Of a DNA stretch of 36,716 nucleotides, positions 24,473-33,127 are shown one piece after another. Each line of letters opens with the position of its first letter. Position 1 is the stretch's first letter. This DNA comes from Polyangiaceae bacterium (GTDB taxonomy: Bacteria > Myxococcota_A > Polyangia > Polyangiales > Polyangiaceae), in contig JAJDAH010000261.1 of NCBI GenBank assembly GCA_029261965.1, positions 1-36,716 on the forward strand, read 5' to 3'. The translations under genes and the position numbers were made by a program. The notes below the pieces were generated by a model. The model saw only the letters and a program-made list of their open reading frames with translations, was not told the DNA's origin and searched no databases.

Positions 24473-26478
24473 CGCGCCCACGCGCGGGCGGCGAGTCGAG
24501 CGGCGTCGACCAGCAGCTTGAGCGATCCGTTACCCTTGAGGATCGCGCCGCTGTACGGACCGGCACTGGCGACGATCGGTGGGAGCGCACGAATCACGGC
24601 GTCTTCGATCGTGCCGACCTTGTCGATGCCAATACTGATCGGCTCGACACCACGGATGTCGAGCTCGATCGACAACGCGGGCGCCGGCGATGGAGTCCCC
24701 AAGCCGATGCAGTCGGCGAGGGGAACGGATTTGGTGGCGTCGGTGGCGTGCACGACCTTGCCGGTGAAGCCGACCGGCACGGCGAGCTCCACTCCGCTGG
24801 CTTCGACCCACAAGATCTCGGCCATTCCGGCTTCGGACGGGACGTCGAGAGTGGCACGGAGCCCGCCAGTCGCTCGCTTGGCGAGGCGAATCGTGCCACC
24901 GAGCCGTCGCACGACGGCTTGAGCCAGATCGAGTCCCACGCCTCGTCCGGCGACGAGATCGGCTTCGTCGCGGGTGGTGAGTCCGGCGACGAACAAGAGC
25001 GCCAGCACTTCGTCGTCGTGCACGAGGCTCGCTTCGTGTTGTGTGAGCACGTCGTGCCTCACCGCCAGGGTGCGGATCTTTTCGACGTCCACTCCGGACC
25101 CGTCGTCTTCGATCACGATTCTGAGCCAATCGCCGAGTCGCTCGGCTTCGAGCTGGATGGTGCCGCGCGCCGGCATCCCCGCTCGTACTCGCGCCTCGGG
25201 GCGATCGATCGCGTGGGCCACGGCGTTGCGGGCCAGCTGCAGCACCGAGTCCAAGATGCGCTCGGCCACCCGTCGATCGAGCGGGACGTCGGCCCCCTCG
25301 ACGACGACGTCGACGAGCTTGCCTTCGCGCGCGGCGAGACCCTCCACCGCCGTCTTGACGCGGTCGAAGATCCACCGCACCGAGGTTCGACGAAGCGTCG
25401 CGATTTCGTGGCGGGTTTGCTGCGTGTTGGCGTGGATTCGGTCCGCGCTGTGGCGAACGAAGTACGCCGCTTCGTTCGCGGTTTGGCTGGCCGTGCTGAG
25501 CTGACGCGCCGCTCGCCGGATGCGATCGAGGGCGGCGACCGGTGCGCCCCACGGCGTCGACGGGCCAATCAGGTTGAGCGCCTCGATGAGCTCGGTACGC
25601 GTCGAGCGAAGTGTTTCGCTCGTGCGCTGGGCCGTGTCTCCACCGGCGCGGAGCTCGTCTTGCACCAGGTCGATGGCGTCGAGCCGTTCGAGCAGTCGGT
25701 CGACCGCGTCGCCGGGCACGCGGAGTTGGGCCTCGGTGGCGTCGAGATCGGCGTCGGGCGGTGGAGGGATCGATGTCCGTCGGCTCGCGGTCGGTCGCTC
25801 CGGCTCCGCGGGTCGCGCGGGGCGGCCGACTTGCTCCGGTGCGCGCAGGCTCTCGAGGGTGCGTTCGGGGTCCTCGATGAGCCCCGCCAACACGGTGCGA
25901 TGTCGGCTCAGGTCGAAGAGAACGTCGCCAGGCTCGCCGTCGGACTGTTGACCCTTTTTTATGGTCGTCTCGAGGCCGTGCAGATACCAGACGAGCGCAT
26001 CGTCGCCGAGGGCCATCGCCGCGCCCTTCATCGAGTGCACCGCCCGGTAGGTTTCATCGACGTCTTTGGTGCTCGGCTCCTGGGTGGCCAGCACCGCGTC
26101 GAGCTCTTCGAGCCGGGCGCGCATCTCGGTCGTGTATTCGGCGCGGTACCTCGCATCGATGAGCGAGGCGCCGAGCAGCGGTGGAGGCTCGGGCCACTTT
26201 TGCCCGAACGCCGAGGCGTCTTTTTTCAGCCGACCGAGCACCTGTTTGAAGAGATCCGCGGCGTCCTCGCGCGCCGTCGCGTCGCCCGCGCGCACCCGGG
26301 CTCCGATTTGGCCGACGACGAGCGCGAGATCGTGCTCGCCCGCCATCGCGGCGGATCCCCGGATGGCGTGCAGCGCCGCCCGGACGTCCATCACGTCGGC
26401 ATCGACTTTTTCGAGGGTGGGAATGCGCCGCGCGATCTCGCCGGCGAGTAGCGGGCCGAGCTGTCGCGGGTCGCTCAC
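24463..26478 (-). CDS. cheA: CheA-type chemosensory histidine kinase with two Hpt domains
   Basis: 671-residue soluble kinase. Two histidine phosphotransfer domains carry LHAIRGSAAMAG (His37) and VHSMKGAAMALG (His148). After a Pro-rich linker (about 210-245) a helical region leads to the HATPase domain: N-box LQLARNAVAHAID (Asn418), DDGSG (458-462) and GRGVGLDLA (511-519). A short C-terminal CheW-type domain follows (about 548-671), diverged from usual P5. The GTG at 26478 overlaps the MCP stop by GTGA. It is the last gene of a cassette with a receptor, CheW-like and REC proteins. A CheY, CheB or CheR gene is not near. Duplicated Hpt with fixed His suggests two phosphate routes. Confidence 0.88.
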   Translation of the reverse strand: MSDPRQLGPLLAGEIARRIPTLEKVDADVMDVRAALHAIRGSAAMAGEHDLALVVGQIGARVRAGDATAREDAADLFKQVLGRLKKDASAFGQKWPEPPPLLGASLIDARYRAEYTTEMRARLEELDAVLATQEPSTKDVDETYRAVHSMKGAAMALGDDALVWYLHGLETTIKKGQQSDGEPGDVLFDLSRHRTVLAGLIEDPERTLESLRAPEQVGRPARPAEPERPTASRRTSIPPPPDADLDATEAQLRVPGDAVDRLLERLDAIDLVQDELRAGGDTAQRTSETLRSTRTELIEALNLIGPSTPWGAPVAALDRIRRAARQLSTASQTANEAAYFVRHSADRIHANTQQTRHEIATLRRTSVRWIFDRVKTAVEGLAAREGKLVDVVVEGADVPLDRRVAERILDSVLQLARNAVAHAIDRPEARVRAGMPARGTIQLEAERLGDWLRIVIEDDGSGVDVEKIRTLAVRHDVLTQHEASLVHDDEVLALLFVAGLTTRDEADLVAGRGVGLDLAQAVVRRLGGTIRLAKRATGGLRATLDVPSEAGMAEILWVEASGVELAVPVGFTGKVVHATDATKSVPLADCIGLGTPSPAPALSIELDIRGVEPISIGIDKVGTIEDAVIRALPPIVASAGPYSGAILKGNGSLKLLVDAARLAARAWARAG

Positions 26479-27260
26479 TTGCCGGGGTCTCGGGCGCTCT
26501 CGGGTCTCAGATCGCGGATCACCCGAAGCAGCGGCTCGATCGTGGGCCAGAGCGATCGCGACGCGAGGGTGCCCTGAGTTTTCGAGCTGAGCGAGCTCAG
26601 CGCCTCGAGCAACCCGCGGGCGTGCTCGGCCGCTTCGGACACGGATTTGGCGACCTCCGGATCGGTCCCCGTGGCGCGTCGGATCTCCTCGCCGAGGTCC
26701 TCGACCCGGTCTCGGGCGTCGCGCTGCGCGCTCTGGGCGCGTAGCATTTCATCGGCGAGGGTCGCGGCCGTGCGCCGCGCCTGCTCGATCTCTCGAATGA
26801 GCCGTTCTCGTTCGGTTTCGGCCTGCGCGAGGAGGTTTCGATGCTCGTTGAACGAGTCGAGGGCTTTCACGACGAGCGTGCGCACCTCTTCTCCGATCGT
26901 GACGAGCGCGGCGCCGGCCGGCTCTCCGATTCGCGCGCCTTCGAGCGCCGCGTTCAGCCCGACGAGCTTTATTCGGTCGAGCGATTCGCGGACCTGGTCG
27001 GCGGCGCCGCGCATGTCCCGGCCGTGGGTGACCAAGATCGCCGTTCGCTCGGCGACGGCTTCGACCGCCGTGCGTTGCTCTTGGGCGGTGGCGCCGACGG
27101 TGAGCGCCGCGCTGACGGCGGTTTGCTGAGCTACGGCGGCGCGATTCTGCGATTCGAACAGGTTGGCGTCGTCGAGCAGGTTTCGGCTTCGGATCCGAGG
27201 GCGTTGGGATCCGAGCACGCTGGTTCGAAGGTTGCCGAGGACGCGGTCGATGGTGCTCAC
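26475..27260 (-). CDS. Soluble methyl-accepting chemotaxis-like receptor
   Basis: 261-residue cytoplasmic coiled-coil protein without a membrane segment. The hairpin tip is recognisable in RIKLVGLNAALEGARIGEPA, close to the MCP consensus NLLALNAAIEAARAGE, followed by ALVTIGEEVRTLV. Flanking helices are long and Glu/Arg/Ala rich. It lacks a ligand-binding domain, so it must sense through a partner or internally. The GTG at 27260 overlaps the CheW-like stop by GTGA, and its own stop overlaps the CheA start by GTGA. A homologue of CheR or CheB needed for methylation adaptation is not adjacent. Confidence 0.85.
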   Translation of the reverse strand: MSTIDRVLGNLRTSVLGSQRPRIRSRNLLDDANLFESQNRAAVAQQTAVSAALTVGATAQEQRTAVEAVAERTAILVTHGRDMRGAADQVRESLDRIKLVGLNAALEGARIGEPAGAALVTIGEEVRTLVVKALDSFNEHRNLLAQAETERERLIREIEQARRTAATLADEMLRAQSAQRDARDRVEDLGEEIRRATGTDPEVAKSVSEAAEHARGLLEALSSLSSKTQGTLASRSLWPTIEPLLRVIRDLRPESARDPGK

Positions 27261-27631
27261 GGTGATGAACTCGCTGGAGGTGGAAAGGTGGATGCACGAC
27301 GCGCGTCGAGGGTCGCGCTGACGTCGAACGTGCGGATCTCGCGTCCTTCGTGAACGACCCCGTCAGCCGACGCGGTGAAGGCCCCGCTGGCGACGACCTC
27401 GAAGCCACTCAGGGCGACGGTTTCTCCGTTGACATCGCACAGCACGAGGTCGCCGTTGTTGCTGCTCACGCGAATGACCGACACGACGCGACCGTCGACG
27501 AGAGCGATGCCGAGCGGTACGCCGGGCACGTCGGAGACCTTGGGGGGCCGAACGACCTTCCGCGCGATCTCGGCGGGGAGAAACCACAAATGGTCGAGCT
27601 TGACGAGCAAGCCCGCCGTCCGAGCGCTCAT
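27257..27631 (-). CDS. CheW-like adaptor protein
   Basis: 124-residue protein resembling CheW: LDHLWFLPAEIARKVVRPPK, VPGVPLGIALVDGRVVSVIRV, and LVLCDVNGETVALSGFEVV fit the CheW beta-barrel pattern, though it is short and diverged. The C-terminus is Pro/Ser-rich. The ATG at 27631 overlaps the response-regulator stop by one base (TGATG). Its role is probably to connect the soluble receptor with CheA. Confidence 0.7.
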   Translation of the reverse strand: MSARTAGLLVKLDHLWFLPAEIARKVVRPPKVSDVPGVPLGIALVDGRVVSVIRVSSNNGDLVLCDVNGETVALSGFEVVASGAFTASADGVVHEGREIRTFDVSATLDARRASTFPPPASSSP

Positions 27632-29037
27632 CAGGCGGCGTTGCGCCGTACCAGGCGCGAGTTGAGAAACTGGTAGATGACCTTCGAGACGTCGAAGGCG
27701 CTGCCGGGCACTTCTTCGACGATCTCCCGGACGGTTCGTTCGCCGTCGATGCCTTCGAGCACGGATTGCTCGAGCTTGGTGAGCTTCGTCGTGTCGCCGA
27801 GCCGCTCGATGGCGAGCTGATCCGGGTACAAAACCTCGTCGAAGTCGAAGCTGTCCTCGATGAGGCGCCACTCGTCCACCCGCCGGAACCCCTCCATGAT
27901 GAGCCCGTTGATCGGCAGAGCGAGCGATGCGGCCTCGGCTTCGGGCGACGTGGCTCCGACCGAAAAGGTGAAGCGCCCGCGTTTCCAACGCACCACCTCG
28001 TAGACCAGCTCGCTGGTCTGGTGCTCGAGCGCGCGCTTGACCTGCTCTTCGGACGCGAGGTTCAGGGTGACGAGGGCTTCCCCCACCAGTCGTTTCGATC
28101 CCGCGCGGTTCGAAAAGAAGTGCTCGAGTTCGTCTCGGCTGACGGCTCCTTCATCCACGAGATAACGACCGAGCAGGAACTCTTCTCTGGCGCCGTGGGA
28201 TCCGGCCAGCTCGAGGTGACCCTCTTTGATGTAGAGAACGATTTCCGTCCGCCCCGCGGTGATCGTGACCGCCCCGGTTTGCCGCTGCATGTGCATCAGC
28301 TGGAGGACCTCGGCGATCGAGATGACGCTGACGTCGCCGGCCAGAACCTCCCGGGTTTTTTCCCCGAAATCCAGGTGCCGCATCAACGCGGCGATGTCCG
28401 CAATGCCGTCCGGGCTGAGCGATCGTTCGATGGCTTCGGTGAGCTTGGTGGCCATGCCTTCGGGCATGGACGGCACCTGGGTGAGCTCGGGCACCACGAT
28501 CTTGGCCACGGCGGTGGCCACTTCTTGCGCGGCTTGCACGCGACGTAGCCCGGGGTCTTTGCTGACCGCCATCGATCCCGAGCGAATGCTCTCGGCGATG
28601 GCTTCTTCCTCTTCGGGCATCGTCTCGGCGTCGGGCACCGGACGAGCTCGCCCCTCTTCGCTCTTCTTGAGGGCGGACTCAACGACGGCGATGAGGGCGC
28701 GGGCGTCGAAGGGTTTGGTGATGGCGTCGACGGCGCCGGTTTGGCGCACGAACTGGCCGCGGATCTTGTCGCCCTTCGCGCTCATCAAAACGACGGGCAA
28801 TGTCTTCATGTCCTCGCGCGCACGGAGCTCGCGACAGAACTGGTAGCCGTTCATTCGCGGCATCACGAAGTCGAGCAGCACGAGATCGATCTCGGCGTCG
28901 TCGAGCTTGTCGAGCGCGTCTTTGCCGTCCTTGGCGAGGATCGATTCGTACGCATTGGCGTCGAGAATCGACGAGACGACTTTCCGGATGGTCCGGCTGT
29001 CGTCGACGACGAGGATGCGCGCGCTCACTTCGGGCAA
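27631..29037 (-). CDS. REC-DUF4388 (PATAN) response regulator
   Basis: 468-residue regulator. The receiver domain has acidic Asp12-Asp13, phospho-acceptor Asp56 in LLDFVMPRMNG, Ser86 and Lys108 (TKPF). A variable acidic linker (about 125-215) leads to a DUF4388/PATAN domain (about 231-360) with AEVLQLMHMQRQTGAVTIT and ELVYEVVRWKRGRFTF. A C-terminal helical part follows. DUF4388 is common in myxobacterial and cyanobacterial regulators and is thought to mediate protein-protein signalling. The start is TTG at 29037 or GTG at 29028; a GTGA at 29028 with the end of a small open frame hints at the latter. It is the first gene of the chemosensory cassette and lies after aspS. Confidence 0.85.
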   Translation of the reverse strand: MPEVSARILVVDDSRTIRKVVSSILDANAYESILAKDGKDALDKLDDAEIDLVLLDFVMPRMNGYQFCRELRAREDMKTLPVVLMSAKGDKIRGQFVRQTGAVDAITKPFDARALIAVVESALKKSEEGRARPVPDAETMPEEEEAIAESIRSGSMAVSKDPGLRRVQAAQEVATAVAKIVVPELTQVPSMPEGMATKLTEAIERSLSPDGIADIAALMRHLDFGEKTREVLAGDVSVISIAEVLQLMHMQRQTGAVTITAGRTEIVLYIKEGHLELAGSHGAREEFLLGRYLVDEGAVSRDELEHFFSNRAGSKRLVGEALVTLNLASEEQVKRALEHQTSELVYEVVRWKRGRFTFSVGATSPEAEAASLALPINGLIMEGFRRVDEWRLIEDSFDFDEVLYPDQLAIERLGDTTKLTKLEQSVLEGIDGERTVREIVEEVPGSAFDVSKVIYQFLNSRLVRRNAA

Positions 29038-29163
29038 AAGCGTGCCGGCTGGGTCGAAGTGGCGTCAAGCTCGGCTTGCACGCCCGCCAGGCGTTCAGGG
29101 CTTTGGGGTCTCGGAGGTCTATCGGCGTCTTCGCTAAGCGCCGGCGATTGCTTGCCGGGTCTT

Positions 29164-31044
29164 TCAGGTCAGGGTCGATTTCACCCGGAGCTCCGCCAGC
29201 TGGTCCGGAGCCACCTCGCTCGGGGCGCCGCTCATTTGGTCGGTGCCCTTCTGCGTCTTCGGGAACGCGATCACGTCCCGAATGCTCTCGGTCCCCGTCA
29301 AGAGCATCACCAGGCGGTCCATGCCGACGGCGATGCCCCCGTGGGGCGGGGCTCCGAACTGGAGCGCGCTCAGAAGGAAACCGAACTTCTCCTGCGCCTC
29401 TTCTTCTTCGATTCCGAGCGCGGCAAACACCTTTCGCTGCACCACCGGGTCGTGCAGACGGATGGAGCCACCGGCGATTTCGAACCCGTTCAGAACCAGG
29501 TCGTAGCGGTAGCAGAGGACGTTGCCCGGGTCCTTCTCGATGAGGTCGACGTGCTCGTCGTGGGGGCGAGTGAACGCGTGATGCGCCGCGGCCCAGCCGC
29601 CGTCGTCCTCTTGCTCGAAGAGCGGTGGATCCACGACCCAGAGGAACTGAAAATCGTCGCTGTGGCCCACCTCGGGGATGAGCTTCATCTTCTTGGCGAT
29701 GTGCACCCGCAGGTTCGCCAGAACGGTGTGCACGAGCGACGTCTTGCCGAATTGAAAGAGCAGGATGTCGCCGTCTCCGGCGCCGGTCGCCTGGTTGATC
29801 GCTTCCCGAAGCTCCGGCGTGATGGACTTGGCGAGCGGCGACTGCGTCCACGAGCCGTCCGCGGCCACCTTGGCGCGAGCGAGCCCGCCGGCGCCCATGC
29901 TCTTGGCGAGCTTCTCGAGCTTGTCGCCCTCGGCTCGGGTGATGCCGGCGGAGGCGGGAACGACCATCGCCTTGACGATTTCCGCGGGCAGATCCCTCCG
30001 ATAGGCGCCGCTCTCGAATTTTTCGGCGATCGGCTTCCAGAACGGGATCCCTCCGCCCCCGTGCTCGATGATCAAATCCGTCAGCTCGACGTGTTTCATC
30101 TCGAAGCGCATGTCGGGCTTGTCGTTGCCGTAGTCGCGCATCGAGTCGGCGAACTTCATCCGGGGAAAGGTTCGGTCCGGGTACTGCTTCGAAAGGTCGA
30201 TGCCGACGGCGTCCCAGATGGCGAAAATCAACCCTTCGATCGCCGTGAAGAGGTCATCTTGGTTGATGAACGACATCTCGACGTCGATCTGGGTGAACTC
30301 GGGCTGGCGATCGACGCGCAAGTCCTCGTCGCGAAAGCAACGCACGATCTGAAAATATTTGTCGAAGCCGGCGACCATGAACAGCTGCTTGAAGAGCTGC
30401 GGGCTCTCGGCCAGGGCGTACCAGCTGCCGAGGTTCAGTCGCGACGGTACGAGGAAGTTCCGCGCGCCCCCGGGCGTGTACCGGACCATCATCGGCGTCT
30501 CGATTTCGAGGCACCCCTGGCCGCTCAGGTAGTTGCGCGTCGCTTGGTTGATCTCGTGGCGCATTCGAAGCGCCTTCTGGAGCGGCTGGCGGCGCAGATC
30601 GAGGTAGCGGTAGCCGAGACGGATTTCTTCTTTGGTGTCGAGGTTGTCTCGGATCTCGAAGGGCGGTGTCTCCGCCTGGTTGAACACGGTGGCTTCGGAG
30701 ACCACGACCTCGATCTCCCCGGTGGCGAGGTTCGGGTTCGTGGCGCTCACCATCTCGCCGGTCTTCTTGCTCTTTTGCATGCCGCGGGCGCGCACCTTGC
30801 CCCGGATGCCCAGCACCCATTCGTTGCGCACGGCCTCGGCCATCGAGTGGGCCTCGGGCGCGTCGTCGGGGTCGAAGACGATTTGCGTGATGCCTTCGCG
30901 ATCTCTCAGGTCGACGAAGATGAGGTTGCCGTGGTCACGCCGGTTCTGCACCCAGCCGAAGAGAACGACTTCGGCGTCGATGTCGGTGCCGCGCAGCGCG
31001 GCGCAGTGGTGGGTGCGCTTGAGTTCGTCGATGAAGCGGGCCAT
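29164..31044 (-). CDS. aspS: Aspartyl-tRNA synthetase
   Basis: Class II synthetase charging tRNA-Asp. The 626-residue length includes the bacterial GAD insertion. Motifs: QPEFTQIDVEMSF, FRDEDLRVDRQ (motif 2, 237-247), and GGIAVGMDRLVMLLTG (motif 3, near 575-590). Two points are notable. The anticodon-binding domain has RRDHGN with His38, the type seen at the position of Pseudomonas His31 in non-discriminating enzymes. The flipping-loop segment reads YTPGGARN where most bacterial AspRS read TPEGARD. The start ATG at 31044 is in accord with the family. Its downstream neighbour on the same strand is the REC-DUF4388 gene. Confidence 0.96.
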   Translation of the reverse strand: MARFIDELKRTHHCAALRGTDIDAEVVLFGWVQNRRDHGNLIFVDLRDREGITQIVFDPDDAPEAHSMAEAVRNEWVLGIRGKVRARGMQKSKKTGEMVSATNPNLATGEIEVVVSEATVFNQAETPPFEIRDNLDTKEEIRLGYRYLDLRRQPLQKALRMRHEINQATRNYLSGQGCLEIETPMMVRYTPGGARNFLVPSRLNLGSWYALAESPQLFKQLFMVAGFDKYFQIVRCFRDEDLRVDRQPEFTQIDVEMSFINQDDLFTAIEGLIFAIWDAVGIDLSKQYPDRTFPRMKFADSMRDYGNDKPDMRFEMKHVELTDLIIEHGGGGIPFWKPIAEKFESGAYRRDLPAEIVKAMVVPASAGITRAEGDKLEKLAKSMGAGGLARAKVAADGSWTQSPLAKSITPELREAINQATGAGDGDILLFQFGKTSLVHTVLANLRVHIAKKMKLIPEVGHSDDFQFLWVVDPPLFEQEDDGGWAAAHHAFTRPHDEHVDLIEKDPGNVLCYRYDLVLNGFEIAGGSIRLHDPVVQRKVFAALGIEEEEAQEKFGFLLSALQFGAPPHGGIAVGMDRLVMLLTGTESIRDVIAFPKTQKGTDQMSGAPSEVAPDQLAELRVKSTLT

Positions 31045-31107
31045 GGGCGAGGAGCCATACCGCGGAGTCGGGGCTAGATGTAGTGCGGTCCTCGAGAGAT
31101 GCCGTGG

Positions 31108-31130
31108 GGCCTCTGGGAGGCCGTGTTTTT
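31108..31130 (+). terminator. Terminator-like hairpin upstream of the membrane-protein gene
   Basis: GGCCTC (31108-31113) and GAGGCC (31117-31122) pair around TGG, followed by GTG and five T (31126-31130). No plus-strand gene precedes it, since aspS runs the other way, so it would act in the leader of the 31257 gene as an attenuator, or may be a chance match. The loop of three bases is tight but possible. Confidence 0.4.
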
Positions 31131-31256
31131 GGCCGAAGCCGCCCCGCAGCCCCGCAGTTTATCGATGCGCCGAGGGCCGAGCGCGGCCGGGCGCCGAAGG
31201 CCGTACCCTTCTGAAATCTTGGCCGAAATTGCCATTTCTGCGAGCACTGCCAGGTC

Positions 31257-33098
31257 GTGTCCCCCGCGCCTGCGCCCTCGCTTTCTCCGCAAGAAGACGC
31301 CGGGGCTGAAGCGCCTGCGGCCCGGCTCGACTTCTGGTGCGGAGCGGCCGCTTTTTTCGTCCCGCTCGTGATGACACTGCTGAGAGCGGCGCCCGCGCCG
31401 CTCTGGCGCGACGACTTGGCCGCCGTGCGCGGGCTCGGCTTCGTGCCGGTGGGGGCCGAAGGCGTCGTCAGCTCGACCTTCATGCAGCTCGCGGCGCTGA
31501 TGCCGCTGGGGGGGCGTCTCCTTCGTGCGGCGGTCGTTAGTGCGTTCGGCGCTGCGGTGGCGTCCGCGCTGCTGTACGCGTTGGCCCGCCGGGTGCTTCG
31601 TGCCAATGCCGCGACTCCGCGGCTCACGGTCGCCCTCGCGTTGGCTGCCGCGCTGAGTGCGGCCCTCGCCCCCACGTGGCAGCAAGAAGCGACCGTCGTC
31701 GGCGGCGCGACGATCGCCGCCGCGCTCGCCCTCGTCGGCTTCTTGCTTCGTCCTCGCTCGAGTGTCAGCGACGCGCGGGTTTGGCTCGGCTACGGCGCGC
31801 TCATCGGTCTGACCCTCGCCGAAAACCACGCCGCGGGTCTGGCGCTGCTCGCTGCGCTCGTCGCTCAAGCCGCCGTATTGGCGGATCTGCCGCCGCGCCG
31901 GAGCTTGGCGCTTTTTACTCTCGGGCTCGTCTCGGCCGGTGCGATCTGCCTCGCGCCAACCCTAGTTCGACCGCTCGCTACGCGCGCGTGGATCGATCTC
32001 GGCTACGATCTGGTGTCCGCCGGCGGTCTCTCGACCGATACGGCCGCTTCGATGGTGACCGCGCCGGACGCGTGGCTCGGTGAGGTAGGCGTCGTCACGG
32101 TGGGCATTGCCCTCGGCGGTGGCCTCTGGGGGCTCGCGCGGGCAAGGACGCGCTGGTTGGTGGCGCCGCTCGTCGTTCTGGTGGCCGCCGATGCACTGTT
32201 TCCGGCGTCGCGCGGCGGGGTGCTCGCCGCCGATCCCCTCGCTTCGGTTCGACTGCTCGCGGTCGCCGCGCTCGGCATCATGGCGACCCTCGGCGTGCAC
32301 ACGGCGGTCATCGCGCTCGACAAGGCTCGCATTCCCATGGCGAAGCCGGCCGCGGTGCTGCTGGTGGTGTTCAACTTCACGCTCGTTTTCGCCACGTCCG
32401 AGGACGGCGCCCACGTGACGCACCGGCAGCGCTACAGCGGAGCGGAGGTGTGGACGGACGAAGCGCTCGGATCGCTCCCGACGGGCAGCCTGCTCTTGGT
32501 GCGCTCGCCGGCGGTGGCTTGGCGGCTGTGGGGCGCGAGGGTCGTGCGCGGCGAACGTCCGGATCTCGTCGTCGTGCCCGTGCCGCTCCTGTCGCACGGC
32601 TCCGTCGCTCGCAGGCTACTCGAGCTCGAGCCCGCGCTCGCTCCGTTGATCCGAGAGATCGCCATCAATGGGCAGCCGAACGAGTTTGCTCTCAGTGGTC
32701 TGGCCGACGTGCGACCCCTCTACGTCGAGCTCGATCCGGCGTGGGATCGCCGGCTCGTCGACCACCTGACCCCAGAGCCCCTCTGGCTCAGCTTCGCGCC
32801 ACACGCGCTCGGTCGATCGGACCGCAACGCGTCGCTGAAGCGCGGACGACGCGCGTTCACCCGGGTGCTCGACGCCGCGAAGCAGTCGGGGCGAGATCCG
32901 GCGACCATGGCCATTCTCCAGGCCCGGGCACGCGAGCAGGCCTACACGCTGGCCGCGCTGGGTGACCGCGGCAGTGCCACCCGGGTCCTGCACGACTTGC
33001 GCGGCATCGATCCCGAAGACGCCTTCGTTCTCGGCTTACAGAAACGCATGAAAGACGATCCCCGCGGGCGGGTAGACGTTACTGGCCTCTTCGATTGA
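31257..33098 (+). CDS. DUF2723-like polytopic membrane protein
   Basis: 613-residue protein with about ten to twelve membrane segments in the first 390 residues (FWCGAAAFFVPLVMTLLR; TVALALAAALSAALAP; VLADLPPRRSLALFTLG and others) and a soluble C-terminal part of about 210 residues. The arrangement PLWRDDLAAVRGLGFVPVGA resembles the extracytoplasmic acidic site of DUF2723 and protein mannosyltransferase-like families, but the match is weak. Function could be in glycosyl transfer to envelope proteins. The start is GTG at 31257 with AGG nearby. The final residues TGLFD and high Arg content are cytoplasmic in style. Confidence 0.65.
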   Translation: MSPAPAPSLSPQEDAGAEAPAARLDFWCGAAAFFVPLVMTLLRAAPAPLWRDDLAAVRGLGFVPVGAEGVVSSTFMQLAALMPLGGRLLRAAVVSAFGAAVASALLYALARRVLRANAATPRLTVALALAAALSAALAPTWQQEATVVGGATIAAALALVGFLLRPRSSVSDARVWLGYGALIGLTLAENHAAGLALLAALVAQAAVLADLPPRRSLALFTLGLVSAGAICLAPTLVRPLATRAWIDLGYDLVSAGGLSTDTAASMVTAPDAWLGEVGVVTVGIALGGGLWGLARARTRWLVAPLVVLVAADALFPASRGGVLAADPLASVRLLAVAALGIMATLGVHTAVIALDKARIPMAKPAAVLLVVFNFTLVFATSEDGAHVTHRQRYSGAEVWTDEALGSLPTGSLLLVRSPAVAWRLWGARVVRGERPDLVVVPVPLLSHGSVARRLLELEPALAPLIREIAINGQPNEFALSGLADVRPLYVELDPAWDRRLVDHLTPEPLWLSFAPHALGRSDRNASLKRGRRAFTRVLDAAKQSGRDPATMAILQARAREQAYTLAALGDRGSATRVLHDLRGIDPEDAFVLGLQKRMKDDPRGRVDVTGLFD

Positions 33099-33127
33099 GC
33101 TGAATTTTCAAAGGTTTTGGCGCCCCT

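Noticed and set aside
24370-26451. Plus-strand frame of about 693 codons antisense to cheA
   Set aside because: It opposes a gene with intact Hpt and HATPase motifs and has no recognisable domain of its own.
28741-31077. Plus-strand frame of about 778 codons antisense to aspS and the response-regulator start
   Set aside because: It covers aspS in antisense, and its product is His/Arg/Val/Glu repetitive with no motif. A by-product of GC bias.
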